A stretch of 64,000 nucleotides of DNA from SHLQ01 sp964517125 (GTDB taxonomy: Bacteria; Actinomycetota; Acidimicrobiia; Acidimicrobiales; SHLQ01): assembly GCA_964517125.1 (NCBI GenBank), contig CAZFBD010000013.1:13139-77138 (forward strand), read 5' to 3'. The position numbers and the translations under genes were made by a program. The notes beneath the pieces are model-generated. The model had not been told where the DNA came from. It was given only the letters and a program-made list of their open reading frames with translations, and made no database searches. Below are positions 17,243-25,793 of this stretch, one piece after another. The first letter of the stretch is position 1. Each line of letters begins with the position of its first letter.

Positions 17243-18475
17243 TCAGTTGGCGGCAACGTCGCGGAGCCACTCCAGTTCTTCGTCGGCAGTGGCTGGTCCA
17301 TGATTCAGACGACGGTCTCGCAGCTGCGCAACCAATGCGCCCACCTCGGGGCCGGGTGCAAGTCCGAGTCGTTCAATGATCGCTCCACCGCTCAGCGCAG
17401 GTTCGAGATCGGACAGATCTTCGGCGCGATCGAGCTGATCGAACCGTTCCTGCAGGGTCGTCACCCCAGAGACCGAGCACAGCTGAGCCACAGCAAACAG
17501 CTCGGGCACCTGCGCGAACCCGACCCTGTCCACCAGCCGCCGAACATCGGCATCGGTCCAGGCCGATTGCTGCTCCAGCTGATCAAACCCATCGAGCACC
17601 GCGAGCATCGAACGTCGTTCATGGTTCGAGTACTTCAACAGTGAAAGCTGCGCCGAGCGGTCCTCGGTCGGGACATGGCTGAAGGTCAGCGTGCGCCGGA
17701 GGGAGACGTCGGTTGGCGAAGCGTCGAGCTGACTCGCAAGCTCGGACACCTGCGATGGCGGGAAATGTGCAAACAGATGGGGCAACGCACCCACCGTGTT
17801 CAAGAAGTGCAGCCCAGACGAAGGAAGGCGCGCCGCGAGAAGCTTGTCGTACTCTTCGCGAATCCGTTCCACCGACACGATCGCCAGCCGCCCGATGAGC
17901 GCTGTAGCAGCAGCCATCAGTCCCTCCACTGGAACGAGCTCGTAGCGGGCCACGAACCTGGCGGCCCGAAGGATCCTGAGGGGGTCGTCGCCAAAGGACA
18001 CCTCGGGATCGATCGGCGTGACCAGCATGCGGGAGTCGAGAGCGGTCCGCCCATGGAAGGGGTCGACCAACTCGCCATCGGGAAGCTGGATGGCCATGGC
18101 ATTCACCGTGAAGTCCCGACGAGAAAGATCGACGGTGATGTCGCTTCCAAAGACCACCTCGGGCTTTCGGGAGTCGGAGCCATAGGACTCGGCGCGATGT
18201 GTCGTGATCTCGATCGGTCGATCGTTGATCCGGCAGCCGATCGTTCCGAACCGCTCACCCTGAGACCAGAGGGCAGTCGACAACGGCGACACAATCGATT
18301 TGATCTGTTCTGGGGTTGCATCGGTCGTCAGATCGAAATCGAGATCGTCCGTTGGTGCATCGAGCAGCAGGTCTCGCACGATTCCGCCGACCAGATACAG
18401 CGAAAAGCCAGCGTCGGTGAACCACTCGCCAACCGGCCGAACCTCGGCAAGGACATCCTCGAGCGTCGTGGCCAC
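17243..18475 (-). CDS. cca: CCA tRNA nucleotidyltransferase
   Basis: Adds or repairs the 3' CCA end of tRNAs. The 410-residue protein has the class II nucleotidyltransferase head: LVGGIVRDLLLDAPTDDLDFDLTT (metal-binding DLD pair), the RRDFTVNAMA and DPLRILRAARFVARY blocks (the nucleotide-selecting region), and a helical tRNA-binding tail. This matches the position of pcnA next to the DUF6049/kinase/sigM block in Mycobacterium. It is divergent from the GNAT gene. A TACGCT box ends 6 nt before the GTG start, so the transcript is probably leaderless; a GGAGG touching the start codon is too close to serve. Confidence 0.93.
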   Translation of the reverse strand: MATTLEDVLAEVRPVGEWFTDAGFSLYLVGGIVRDLLLDAPTDDLDFDLTTDATPEQIKSIVSPLSTALWSQGERFGTIGCRINDRPIEITTHRAESYGSDSRKPEVVFGSDITVDLSRRDFTVNAMAIQLPDGELVDPFHGRTALDSRMLVTPIDPEVSFGDDPLRILRAARFVARYELVPVEGLMAAATALIGRLAIVSVERIREEYDKLLAARLPSSGLHFLNTVGALPHLFAHFPPSQVSELASQLDASPTDVSLRRTLTFSHVPTEDRSAQLSLLKYSNHERRSMLAVLDGFDQLEQQSAWTDADVRRLVDRVGFAQVPELFAVAQLCSVSGVTTLQERFDQLDRAEDLSDLEPALSGGAIIERLGLAPGPEVGALVAQLRDRRLNHGPATADEELEWLRDVAAN

Positions 18476-18481
18476 CTCCGG

Positions 18482-18487
18482 AGCGTA
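18482..18487 (-). promoter_or_regulatory. -10 hexamer of cca (leaderless)
   Basis: TACGCT on the minus strand, 6 nt before GTG 18475. It lies back to back with the GNAT promoter at 18501-18506. Confidence 0.5.
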
Positions 18488-18500
18488 CGTGAAACCGCAG

Positions 18501-18506
18501 TAGCCT
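18501..18506 (+). promoter_or_regulatory. -10 hexamer of the GNAT gene (leaderless)
   Basis: TAGCCT ends 7 nt before ATG 18514; the spacer CACGTCC holds no ribosome site. Confidence 0.5.
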
Positions 18507-18513
18507 CACGTCC

Positions 18514-19203
18514 ATGCTGTTGGAACGCCGTTTGCGTTTGATCCGCGGTGTGCGTGTTCTTCAGCGCACCGATGGTCCGTTCGCGCTCCAGATCGTTCCG
18601 ATGCGTCGTCTCAGCCTCGACGAAGTGGACCGACTCGTCAGACGACTCCCCGAAGCCGACGGTCCCATCGTCACCAGTGCCCTCAGCACGATCGAGCAGG
18701 GACCCTTCCGTGACTATGGGTTCATCGAGTTTGAAGCCCTCCATCTGTTTCGACATTCCTTCGCTCCCCCACCGCGTCGGTCCAGTCCCGCCACAATCCG
18801 GAACGCCCGCCGATCAGATCTGCGACACGTGCTGGCAATCGACGGCGAGTGCTTCGAGCCCTTCTGGACACTCGATCGGGCGGGCATCGAATCGGCTCGC
18901 AAGGCAACACCCGTACATCGCTACGTGGTCGCGGAAATTGATGGCCAGGTGGTCGGGTATGCCATCGCCGGCCACGCTGGATCTCCCAGCTTTCTTCAGC
19001 GACTGGCCGTTCACCCCGACATGCAGGGTCAGGGAATCGGTGGCCACCTCGTGTCCGATGCCGTCGAGTGGGCCATGGGTCGACGAGCGCTGAACATGAT
19101 GGTCAACACCCAGGTCTCGAACCAGGGTGCGACGGCCCTGTATGAGCGCCTTGGATTTGTCCTGGACCCCGACCAGCTGAACGTGCTGGAGCTGCCCCGA
19201 TGA
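18514..19203 (+). CDS. GNAT-family N-acetyltransferase
   Basis: A 229-residue protein with an N-terminal extension of about 90 residues and a C-terminal GNAT domain (about 93-225). The acetyl-CoA pyrophosphate-binding loop is seen in QRLAVHPDMQGQGIGGHLV, followed by MMVNTQVSNQGATALYERLGF. The arrangement resembles RimI-like ribosomal or peptide N-acetyltransferases, but the acceptor cannot be named. In Mycobacterium this slot next to pcnA holds mutT4; here it is an acetyltransferase. Its last 4 bases overlap the next start (ATGA), so it is translationally coupled to the DUF6049 gene. Confidence 0.85.
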   Translation: MLLERRLRLIRGVRVLQRTDGPFALQIVPMRRLSLDEVDRLVRRLPEADGPIVTSALSTIEQGPFRDYGFIEFEALHLFRHSFAPPPRRSSPATIRNARRSDLRHVLAIDGECFEPFWTLDRAGIESARKATPVHRYVVAEIDGQVVGYAIAGHAGSPSFLQRLAVHPDMQGQGIGGHLVSDAVEWAMGRRALNMMVNTQVSNQGATALYERLGFVLDPDQLNVLELPR

Positions 19204-21230
19204 CCGGCCGAATCCGCTGGCCTCTCGGCCTGCTGGTTCTGCTGCAACTGGTGACGCTCTTGGCATTGCCAGCCCGCGCCGGCGCGCAGGCCAACGGCTC
19301 CTTGGAACTGGTAGCGCAGAGCGCCTGGGCCGATGACGGCGGCGTCTTCGATCTGCAGGTTCGTGTCGCGGGCGCCGACCCGGGCTCCTCCGTGCGTGTG
19401 ATCGTTCACGAACCCTGGGTCTCCCGATCTGCCCATCAGAGCCAGACCATCGTGTCCGAGGAGCCACTCCTGGAGCTCGGGCCCGTGCCACTCGATTCGC
19501 TCCAGGAAACAAGCAACGAGATTCTCTCGCTCCAGATTGCGCTCGTCGGCCCCGACACCACTCCCCCAGAACCTCCCGACGACGAGGACGATCCGTTTGG
19601 CGCAACGGTGCTGCCGTTTCTTCGAACCGACGGAACCTCTGCCGTCTATCCGGTGGAGATCATCCTCGAGGGAGCCGACGGTGCTGTCGCAGACATCATT
19701 CTCACCAGCCTCATCGAGCTGCCCCGCGGAGCACTCTCCCCAGCGCTGCAGGTGGTGTTGATCTTTCCCGTCGACCTTCCAAACGGAATCGGAACCGATG
19801 GCATCTACGCACTCGATGAAACCGCCGGCGAGGCATTGGGGACCATTGCCGATGCCATCGCCGTGCATCCCAATAGTCCGGTCGCGCTCGATGTTCCCCC
19901 TGAAGGACTCGCCGCGATTGCCCGATCGAGCGCGCCCCGTCACCAGGAGATCGCCGACATCCTGCGCGCCGAACTTGCGCCAGACGAACTCCTGCCAAGC
20001 CCCTACGTTCAGGTCAGCGAGCAGGCATGGATCACGGGCGGCCTCGAACGCGAACTGGCCGACCTGTACACCAACGGCTTGCTGGCGACCCAACGAACCC
20101 TTGGCGTGGCAACCGAGGGGTCGGTCGTGCTGCTCGACCCGGAAATCGATGCCGATGGCCTGGATTGGCTCCTTGACCAGGGAGCCCAGGGCGCCATCGT
20201 GCCAACGGCCCAACTCGCTCCCCTGGACGGCGCCGTGTTCGGTGGTACGGTCGATCGCCAGTTCATCCTCACCTCGGCGAACGGCCGACGCGTTCCGACG
20301 CTCGAGGCCGACGCCCGACTGCAACGGCACTTCACCGCGACCGGCAGCCCGGTCCTGAACGCCAACCGGATGTTGGCCGACCTCACATTGCTCGCCTTGG
20401 ACCAACCAGAGCTCCGACGGAGCGCCGTCGTCAATGCCCCGGCCGAGTGGCAGCCAAACGCCAGCTTTCTGAACGTGCTGCTGAGCGGCATCGAACGAAT
20501 CCCGCTGCTCAGTGCCGCCTCCCCGCGCGACGCGCTTGCCCGAACCGAAATCATCAACTCCGAAGGCGATGGAAGCATCAGCCCCCCACTGCGCCGAAAC
20601 CTGTCCCCGACAGCCACCGAATCGCTCGGCCCCTTCCGCACCGAATACAACCAGGCAGCATCAGCCATCGAAAGCTGGGCCACGGTCATCGAAGGCGATC
20701 CCGATTCGGCCAGCCGGCTGCGCGAGCTGCTCATGGTCGCCGCCGACCAACGCAACGCCAACAGCACCAGGAGCGAGTACATCGACCGGGTATACACACT
20801 CATCGACGAACAGAAGAACCGCGCTGTTCTGACCCCGGAGACCGACACAATCACGCTCACCGGCCGTGAAGCCGACGTGCCCATCGTCATCGAGAACCGG
20901 CTGAGCGTTCCGATTTCGGTGACGCTGGTACTCGACAGCGAGAAGCTCACGTTTCCCGAGGGCAAAGATATTGGGGTCGTGCTGCAACCGGGCCAGAACC
21001 GTATCGAGGTCCCAATCGAAGCCCGCGCCAACGGCGACTCACCCATCCGACTCCAGATCCTGAGTCCTGACCGGGAGGTGCTGCTCGGCTCGTCGCAACT
21101 CCGCGTGCGGGCGTTCGCCTTTTCGGGCGCTGGCGCCGTGATCGGAGCGGGAGCGCTCCTGATTCTGGTGGTCTGGTGGCTTCGCCACCGCAAGAGCATG
21201 CGGACTACGCTCACACCAGCCCTATCCTGA
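19200..21230 (+). CDS. DUF6049 family secreted, C-terminally anchored protein
   Basis: A 676-residue protein with a signal peptide (residues 1-30, ending LPARAGAQA), a long extracytoplasmic part, and one C-terminal transmembrane helix (about 643-665) followed by a short basic tail (RHRKSMRTT). It corresponds in position and layout to mycobacterial Rv3909, always found between pcnA and mviN in actinobacteria. A late beta-sandwich segment (about 550-635: ITLTGREADVPIVIENRL onward) looks like an immunoglobulin-like domain. Function is unknown; linkage to the MviN/kinase/SigM genes suggests a role in cell-envelope growth. Confidence 0.8.
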   Translation: MTGRIRWPLGLLVLLQLVTLLALPARAGAQANGSLELVAQSAWADDGGVFDLQVRVAGADPGSSVRVIVHEPWVSRSAHQSQTIVSEEPLLELGPVPLDSLQETSNEILSLQIALVGPDTTPPEPPDDEDDPFGATVLPFLRTDGTSAVYPVEIILEGADGAVADIILTSLIELPRGALSPALQVVLIFPVDLPNGIGTDGIYALDETAGEALGTIADAIAVHPNSPVALDVPPEGLAAIARSSAPRHQEIADILRAELAPDELLPSPYVQVSEQAWITGGLERELADLYTNGLLATQRTLGVATEGSVVLLDPEIDADGLDWLLDQGAQGAIVPTAQLAPLDGAVFGGTVDRQFILTSANGRRVPTLEADARLQRHFTATGSPVLNANRMLADLTLLALDQPELRRSAVVNAPAEWQPNASFLNVLLSGIERIPLLSAASPRDALARTEIINSEGDGSISPPLRRNLSPTATESLGPFRTEYNQAASAIESWATVIEGDPDSASRLRELLMVAADQRNANSTRSEYIDRVYTLIDEQKNRAVLTPETDTITLTGREADVPIVIENRLSVPISVTLVLDSEKLTFPEGKDIGVVLQPGQNRIEVPIEARANGDSPIRLQILSPDREVLLGSSQLRVRAFAFSGAGAVIGAGALLILVVWWLRHRKSMRTTLTPALS

Positions 21231-21257
21231 TCTGTCTCGCCCTGCCCAGGAGCCACC

Positions 21258-22097
21258 ATGACCGTCCGAATTGTCACCGATAGTGCTTGCGATCTCTCCG
21301 ATGAGGAACTCGAAACGTGGGGAATCGGCATGGTTCCGCTCTCGATTCGCTTCGGTGACGAGGAGTTCATCGACCGAACCGAACTGAAGACCGACGAGTT
21401 CTACCGTCGCCTCGCCAGTTCCGAACACCTTCCGGAAACGGCTGCACCTGCACCCGGCGCCTTCGTGGAAATGTTCAACGCCATGGCTGCCGACGGCGCA
21501 ACCGCCGTGGTGTGCATCAACCTGTCCGAAGCTCTTTCCGCCACCATCCAGTCGGCGCGAACCGCAGCCGATTCCGATGGCGTCGACATCGACGTCCGGG
21601 TCGTGAACTCCAAGTCGGTCACCGGTGGCCTCGGTTCGCTGGTTCTCGCTGCGGCGTCGGCTGCAAAGGAAGGCGCTGACGCTGACGCCGTCGTCGCACT
21701 CGTCGAACGCCTTCGCGATCGCACTCGGGTGTACGCAACACTCAACACCCTCGAAAACCTGAAGAAGGGCGGCCGCATCGGTGGAGCACAAGCAGCCCTC
21801 GGCACGATGTTGTCGATCAAGCCGCTCCTCGATTTGAGCACGGGCGAAGTCGTGGCCGCTGGCAAGCAGCGCACCCGCAAGCGCTCGCTCGACTGGGTCC
21901 GCGAACAGCTCGAGAATGCCGGCGAAGTCGACAATCTGGCCATCCTGCACTCCAACGCCGACGACATCGATGCGTTCTTTGCCTCGGTTGCCGACCTGCC
22001 GAACGTGCAGACGGCTCGGACCAACGTCATCGGTGCCGTCATCGGAACCCATGGCGGTCCCGGCGTGATCGGAATCACCTACCAGGTTCGCGACTGA
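21258..22097 (+). CDS. DegV family fatty-acid-binding protein
   Basis: A 279-residue protein of the DegV/FakB family. It starts with VRIVTDSACDLSDEELE, the usual DegV opening. Also present are FYRRLASSEHLPETAAPAPGAF (the S-x-x-x-P-x-T-S-like lipid carboxylate region), RVYATLNTLENLKKGGRI and IGTHGGPGVIG. FakB proteins bind a fatty acid and present it to the kinase FakA; no fakA is in the window. A CAGGAG ribosome site precedes the ATG. It is inserted between the DUF6049 and kinase genes, where mycobacteria have none. Confidence 0.9.
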   Translation: MTVRIVTDSACDLSDEELETWGIGMVPLSIRFGDEEFIDRTELKTDEFYRRLASSEHLPETAAPAPGAFVEMFNAMAADGATAVVCINLSEALSATIQSARTAADSDGVDIDVRVVNSKSVTGGLGSLVLAAASAAKEGADADAVVALVERLRDRTRVYATLNTLENLKKGGRIGGAQAALGTMLSIKPLLDLSTGEVVAAGKQRTRKRSLDWVREQLENAGEVDNLAILHSNADDIDAFFASVADLPNVQTARTNVIGAVIGTHGGPGVIGITYQVRD

Positions 22098-22111
22098 GCG
22101 CGCAGGGATGA

Positions 22112-22141
22112 TGACCCTGCGTCGGCGTTCACCGCTACATT
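22112..22141 (+). promoter_or_regulatory. Promoter of the kinase-sigma operon (leaderless)
   Basis: TGACCC (22112-22117) and TACATT (22136-22141) are 18 nt apart, and the GTG start of the kinase gene lies 9 nt after the -10. There is no ribosome site before GTG 22151, so the mRNA probably starts at it. Confidence 0.5.
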
Positions 22142-22150
22142 CGGCTGGTT

Positions 22151-23938
22151 GTGATCACCTCACCGTCCGGCAGCAATGACATGAATGATTCTCTGCTCGG
22201 CGACCGCTACGAGCTCCAGCAGCGCATCGGCGCAGGTGGAATGGCCGAAGTCTGGGAGGCCACCGATCGAAGCCTCGGCCGGCGCGTTGCGGTCAAGCTG
22301 CTCCACAAGCACCTCGCAGAAGACCCATCGATCCTCGCCCGCTTCCGTAGCGAAGCACAGTCGGCGGCACGGCTCACGCACCCCGGCATTGTGTCCATCT
22401 TTGACACGGTCACAACGGTCGAGACCGACGCAATCATCATGGAGTTGGTTGAGGGTCAGGACCTCCGCTCGATCCTCGATCGCCGCCGGTCGATCGCCAT
22501 CGATGATGCACTCGAGGTTGCCGTCCAGGTCGCGCAGGCGCTTGGCCACGCCCATCAGAACGGCATCATCCATCGCGACATCAAGCCGGCAAACATCCTG
22601 GTGCGACCAGACCGTCGGGTGAAGCTGTCGGACTTCGGCATTGCGAAAGCCCTCGACGACACCACCTTCACCGAAACCGGCTCGTTGGTCGGCACGGTGA
22701 AGTACCTGGCCCCCGAACAGATTCAGGGCCACCCGATCGACGGTCGGACCGACCTGTACGCACTGAGCACGGTGCTCTACGAAATGATCTGCGGAACCGT
22801 GCCATTCTCCTCGCAGGACCTCGCTGGGGCGATGCGCCGCGTCAAGACGGTTGCGCCACGAGCCAGCAGTCATCGCAAGGACATCCCGGCAGGCCTCGAC
22901 GACTTTCTGGCACGCAGTCTCGCAATCGATCCCAACGACCGACCGCGCGACGCTTCCCAGTGGGTGGCGTCGCTGCAGGCGGTTCGGCGAGGCGACGCCA
23001 CCATCGTGTCGCAGGTGGACGAGGTACCAACGACACCGGTTGTCACTCCCACAGCTGCGCCCGCTGCAGCCGCGGCTCTTCGTCCTCGTTCCATTCCCAT
23101 GCGTTCGCCTGAACCGCCCGAACCCGAGCCGGTTCGCACCCGGAAGCGTTCGCGTCTCGAAGTTGTCTGGCCCGTGGTCGCAGCCGTGTTGATGGTGGCC
23201 GCTCTCGCAACGGTCTGGATGCTGCTGAAGTCCGCAGGCGACGGCATCACCGACCGGGTCTCCACCGATGGAAGCGACACCGTGGAGATCGACGGTGACC
23301 AACCAGAAGCGTCGGTGGTGGAGACCGAAGAACCAACCACCGACAGCCCCGACAGCCCCGCACCTGACGACACCGTCGATGACACCACCACTGCCGAGGC
23401 CGAGCCTTCCGAAACGGGTGACTCCGAGGACGTTGCGGCCGCCGAGACCACGACCACCACTTCAACAACGACAACCACGATTCCGTTCACCGAGGGTGTC
23501 CGACTCCAGTCGTTCGATCCCTTTGGCGACGACGGCGTTGAACACCCCGAAGCGGTGGGCCGGGCCACCGACGGCAACCCGGAAACCTTCTGGTACACGC
23601 AGGGCTACACGACCCGAACCTTCGGTGCGATCAAGTCAGGAGTTGGACTCATCGTCGAATATGAAGACGGCAAGTCCATCTCGACCATCGACCTGCAGAC
23701 CAGCAACTCGGGGTGGTCTGTCGTCGTGTACGAGGCGGACGAAGTGCAGTCCATTCTGGAAAACTGGGGCGAGCCCATCGGCTCGTTCTCCGGACTCGAA
23801 CCCGTTGCCCAACTCCAAGTGCCACAGATGACGGCATCCGCTGTCCTACTGTGGTTCACCGATCTGGGCGAGCCGATCGAGGCGGAGGAGGCAGCAGAGC
23901 TCATCCGCCTGGAAGTGTTTGAGTTGGAGCTGAACTAG
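22151..23938 (+). CDS. Ser/Thr protein kinase with extracytoplasmic discoidin-like domain, at the mviN locus
   Basis: A 595-residue membrane kinase. The cytoplasmic Hanks-type domain (about 20-285) is complete: IGAGGMAEVWEA glycine loop, catalytic Lys49 in VAVK, HRDIKPAN (Asp143), DFG (161-163), GTVKYLAPEQ. A Pro-rich linker leads to one membrane helix (about 338-360), then an acidic and Thr-rich stalk (ending TTTSTTTTTIPF) and a C-terminal beta-sandwich (about 465-595) with ATDGNPETFWYTQGY, typical of discoidin/F5-8-like domains. In Mycobacterium the gene here is mviN, a MurJ flippase fused to a pseudokinase and a similar ectodomain. Here the flippase part is absent and the kinase looks active. 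Its stop overlaps the sigma start (TAGTG). An ATG at 22181 is an alternative start. Confidence 0.88.
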   Translation: MITSPSGSNDMNDSLLGDRYELQQRIGAGGMAEVWEATDRSLGRRVAVKLLHKHLAEDPSILARFRSEAQSAARLTHPGIVSIFDTVTTVETDAIIMELVEGQDLRSILDRRRSIAIDDALEVAVQVAQALGHAHQNGIIHRDIKPANILVRPDRRVKLSDFGIAKALDDTTFTETGSLVGTVKYLAPEQIQGHPIDGRTDLYALSTVLYEMICGTVPFSSQDLAGAMRRVKTVAPRASSHRKDIPAGLDDFLARSLAIDPNDRPRDASQWVASLQAVRRGDATIVSQVDEVPTTPVVTPTAAPAAAAALRPRSIPMRSPEPPEPEPVRTRKRSRLEVVWPVVAAVLMVAALATVWMLLKSAGDGITDRVSTDGSDTVEIDGDQPEASVVETEEPTTDSPDSPAPDDTVDDTTTAEAEPSETGDSEDVAAAETTTTTSTTTTTIPFTEGVRLQSFDPFGDDGVEHPEAVGRATDGNPETFWYTQGYTTRTFGAIKSGVGLIVEYEDGKSISTIDLQTSNSGWSVVVYEADEVQSILENWGEPIGSFSGLEPVAQLQVPQMTASAVLLWFTDLGEPIEAEEAAELIRLEVFELELN

Positions 23939-24537
23939 TGCAGACGTTGGCCGACGACGAGGACCTCATACGGGCCGCTCAGTCGGGCGACATGGCATCG
24001 CTTGAGATTCTCCTCGAACGTCATCACGACCGAATTCGTGCCGTATGCGCCCGGGTGGTCGGAAACCACGCCGATGCCGACGACGCGGCCCAGATGGCGC
24101 TCATCGCCATCGTCCGCAATCTGGAAAAGTACGACGGTCGCGCAAAGTTCACGACCTGGTCCTATCGCATTGCAACGAACACCGCCATCGACGAACTCCG
24201 CAAACGGAAGCGGCGCCCCGCGTCGTCGCTCGATGACGACGAACACCACATCGAACCCGTGGCCCTTGGCAATCTCGCCGACGCCACAACGGCGCGTCTC
24301 GACGTGAACGATGCTCTCGATCGACTCGCCGAAGAGTTCCGCCTGCCCGTGATTCTGCGGGATCTCTGCGGATTGGATTACGAACAGATCACCGAGGTGT
24401 TGGAACTGGCACCGGGAACCGTACGGTCACGCATAGCCAGGGGCCGGGGCAAGCTCGCTGATCTGATCGGCCCAATTTCCGCTGACGGGAACCAGGACGC
24501 CACGGGCGGCGTACAAGGAACCGACCATGACCACTGA
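23938..24537 (+). CDS. sigM: SigM-like ECF sigma factor
   Basis: A 199-residue ECF sigma factor in the position of mycobacterial sigM. Region 2: LLERHHDRIRAVCARVVGN, DADDAAQMALIAIVRNL, FTTWSYRIATNTAIDELRKRKRR. Region 4: LAEEFRLPVILRDLCGLDYEQITEVLELAPGTVRSR is the helix-turn-helix (about 125-165). The GTG start overlaps the kinase stop by one base, and the 3' end overlaps the anti-sigma gene by 11 bp, so kinase, sigma and anti-sigma are one unit. The kinase could feed phosphorylation into this sigma circuit; that is inference from gene order. Confidence 0.88.
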   Translation: MQTLADDEDLIRAAQSGDMASLEILLERHHDRIRAVCARVVGNHADADDAAQMALIAIVRNLEKYDGRAKFTTWSYRIATNTAIDELRKRKRRPASSLDDDEHHIEPVALGNLADATTARLDVNDALDRLAEEFRLPVILRDLCGLDYEQITEVLELAPGTVRSRIARGRGKLADLIGPISADGNQDATGGVQGTDHDH

Positions 24538-25462
24538 ATTCAACGACGAGCTGCTGTCAGCTGTGCTGGACGGCGAGGCCGATCCGGATATCGTCGCGGC
24601 CGTTCAGGCAGATTCGGTCGCATCGGCCCGACTCGCACGCATGGAACAAGCCACCCGGTTGGTTGCGACCCCCATACCCGACGCAACCCCGGAACGCCGG
24701 GCCTCATCGATCGCCGCGGCCCTGGCGGCAGCTCCAGCGGCACCCGAGGTGGCCTCGCTGTCGGTCGAGCGCGAGCGAAAGGTGGAACGCGAGCGAAAGG
24801 TCGAACGCACCTCCAGACTCCGAAACGTCAACTGGATGGCCGTCGCCGCCGCGTGCGCCGTGGTGCTCTTGTCCTTCACGGTTGTTCGCTCCATCAGCAC
24901 CGACAGCGATGCGACCGACACCGCCACCGCCACCGAAACCTCAGCCGACAGTGTCGATTCAGGCACCGACGATGCCACCGAGGAGAGCAGTTTGAGTGCG
25001 GCGGATGCCGGCGAGGCCGCCGCGGAGTTGGCCGACGCCGACACCATGGCAAGCGACGAAGCCGCAGAATCCATGGCAGTGGAGGAAGCCATGGAAGAAG
25101 AAGCCATGGAAGAAGAGGTCACGGAGGACGACGCCATGGAAGAGGACGCCATGGAGGAACCAGCGGCAGCCACCACGACCGCTGCCAGTCACGCACGCGC
25201 GACGGTCGCCGTGAACAGCGTCGACGCAATCGGCGAACAGATTGCCAACGGCACGATTGGTCCCTATCTCGTCGTGACCGACTTTGAACTGGTCGACACC
25301 GTCGATGCCGCCTGCCTCGAGCCCTACCAGGACGATCTCACCGAAGCGTTCGCCCTCGTTGACCTCGAAGAGTTCGCCGGCCCGTCCCAACTGATCGTCG
25401 TCTATTTCGGTGGCGAAGAACCCGTGGTCTTCAACGCTCAGGACTGCACGCCGGTTGGCTAA
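24527..25462 (+). CDS. Membrane anti-sigma factor with acidic repeat stalk
   Basis: A 311-residue protein directly after the sigma gene. Residues 1-80 are a helical cytoplasmic part (ELLSAVLDGEADPDIV is the usual anti-sigma opening). A small basic repeat ERERKVERERKVER follows (about 83-96), then one membrane helix (about 106-124). Outside comes a Ser/Thr/Asp-rich region, an acidic AMEEE/AMEED repeat block (about 185-207), a TTTAAS linker and a C-terminal domain with two Cys (DAACLEPY and NAQDCTPVG). No CXXC zinc motif of the ZAS type is present. It fits the RsmM (Rv3912) position. The short tandem repeats in both the basic and acidic stretches may vary in length between strains. Confidence 0.8.
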   Translation: MTTEFNDELLSAVLDGEADPDIVAAVQADSVASARLARMEQATRLVATPIPDATPERRASSIAAALAAAPAAPEVASLSVERERKVERERKVERTSRLRNVNWMAVAAACAVVLLSFTVVRSISTDSDATDTATATETSADSVDSGTDDATEESSLSAADAGEAAAELADADTMASDEAAESMAVEEAMEEEAMEEEVTEDDAMEEDAMEEPAAATTTAASHARATVAVNSVDAIGEQIANGTIGPYLVVTDFELVDTVDAACLEPYQDDLTEAFALVDLEEFAGPSQLIVVYFGGEEPVVFNAQDCTPVG

Positions 25463-25465
25463 GCT
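25460..25465 (+). promoter_or_regulatory. -10 hexamer of the small membrane protein gene (leaderless)
   Basis: TAAGCT ends 7 nt before ATG 25473; it also contains the stop of the preceding anti-sigma gene. Confidence 0.45.
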
Positions 25466-25472
25466 GGCCGGC

Positions 25473-25769
25473 ATGTCTCTGCCATCCGACGACAAGCCCG
25501 ACTGGCCAGCACAGGCCACCACCACCATTGTCGGTCTCGTCGACAACGTGAAGCACAAGACGACACGCCCGGCCACCTTGGCAACACGCGGTCTGGTCTA
25601 CGGAATTGTCATCCTTGCTCTGGGTGTTCCTGCAGTGATCATGTTCTTGGTCGGGCTCGTGCACTTCATGAACCAGGCCATTCCCAACGACGTGTGGATC
25701 GTCTACGCCATTCTTGGCACGATCTTCACGCTGGCAGGAATGGTGCTCTGGCGCAAGCGCACTGCCTGA
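25473..25769 (+). CDS. Small two-helix membrane protein
   Basis: A 98-residue protein with a hydrophilic N-terminus and two transmembrane helices (about 42-64, LVYGIVILALGVPAVIMFLV, and 74-92), ending in a basic WRKRTA tail. It resembles small phage-holin-like or unknown membrane proteins found before trxB in related genomes. Function unknown. The start at 25473 is supported by the -10 box and lies just after the anti-sigma gene. Confidence 0.65.
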   Translation: MSLPSDDKPDWPAQATTTIVGLVDNVKHKTTRPATLATRGLVYGIVILALGVPAVIMFLVGLVHFMNQAIPNDVWIVYAILGTIFTLAGMVLWRKRTA

Positions 25770-25793
25770 CTCCAACACAAAAGAGAGAAAGCC

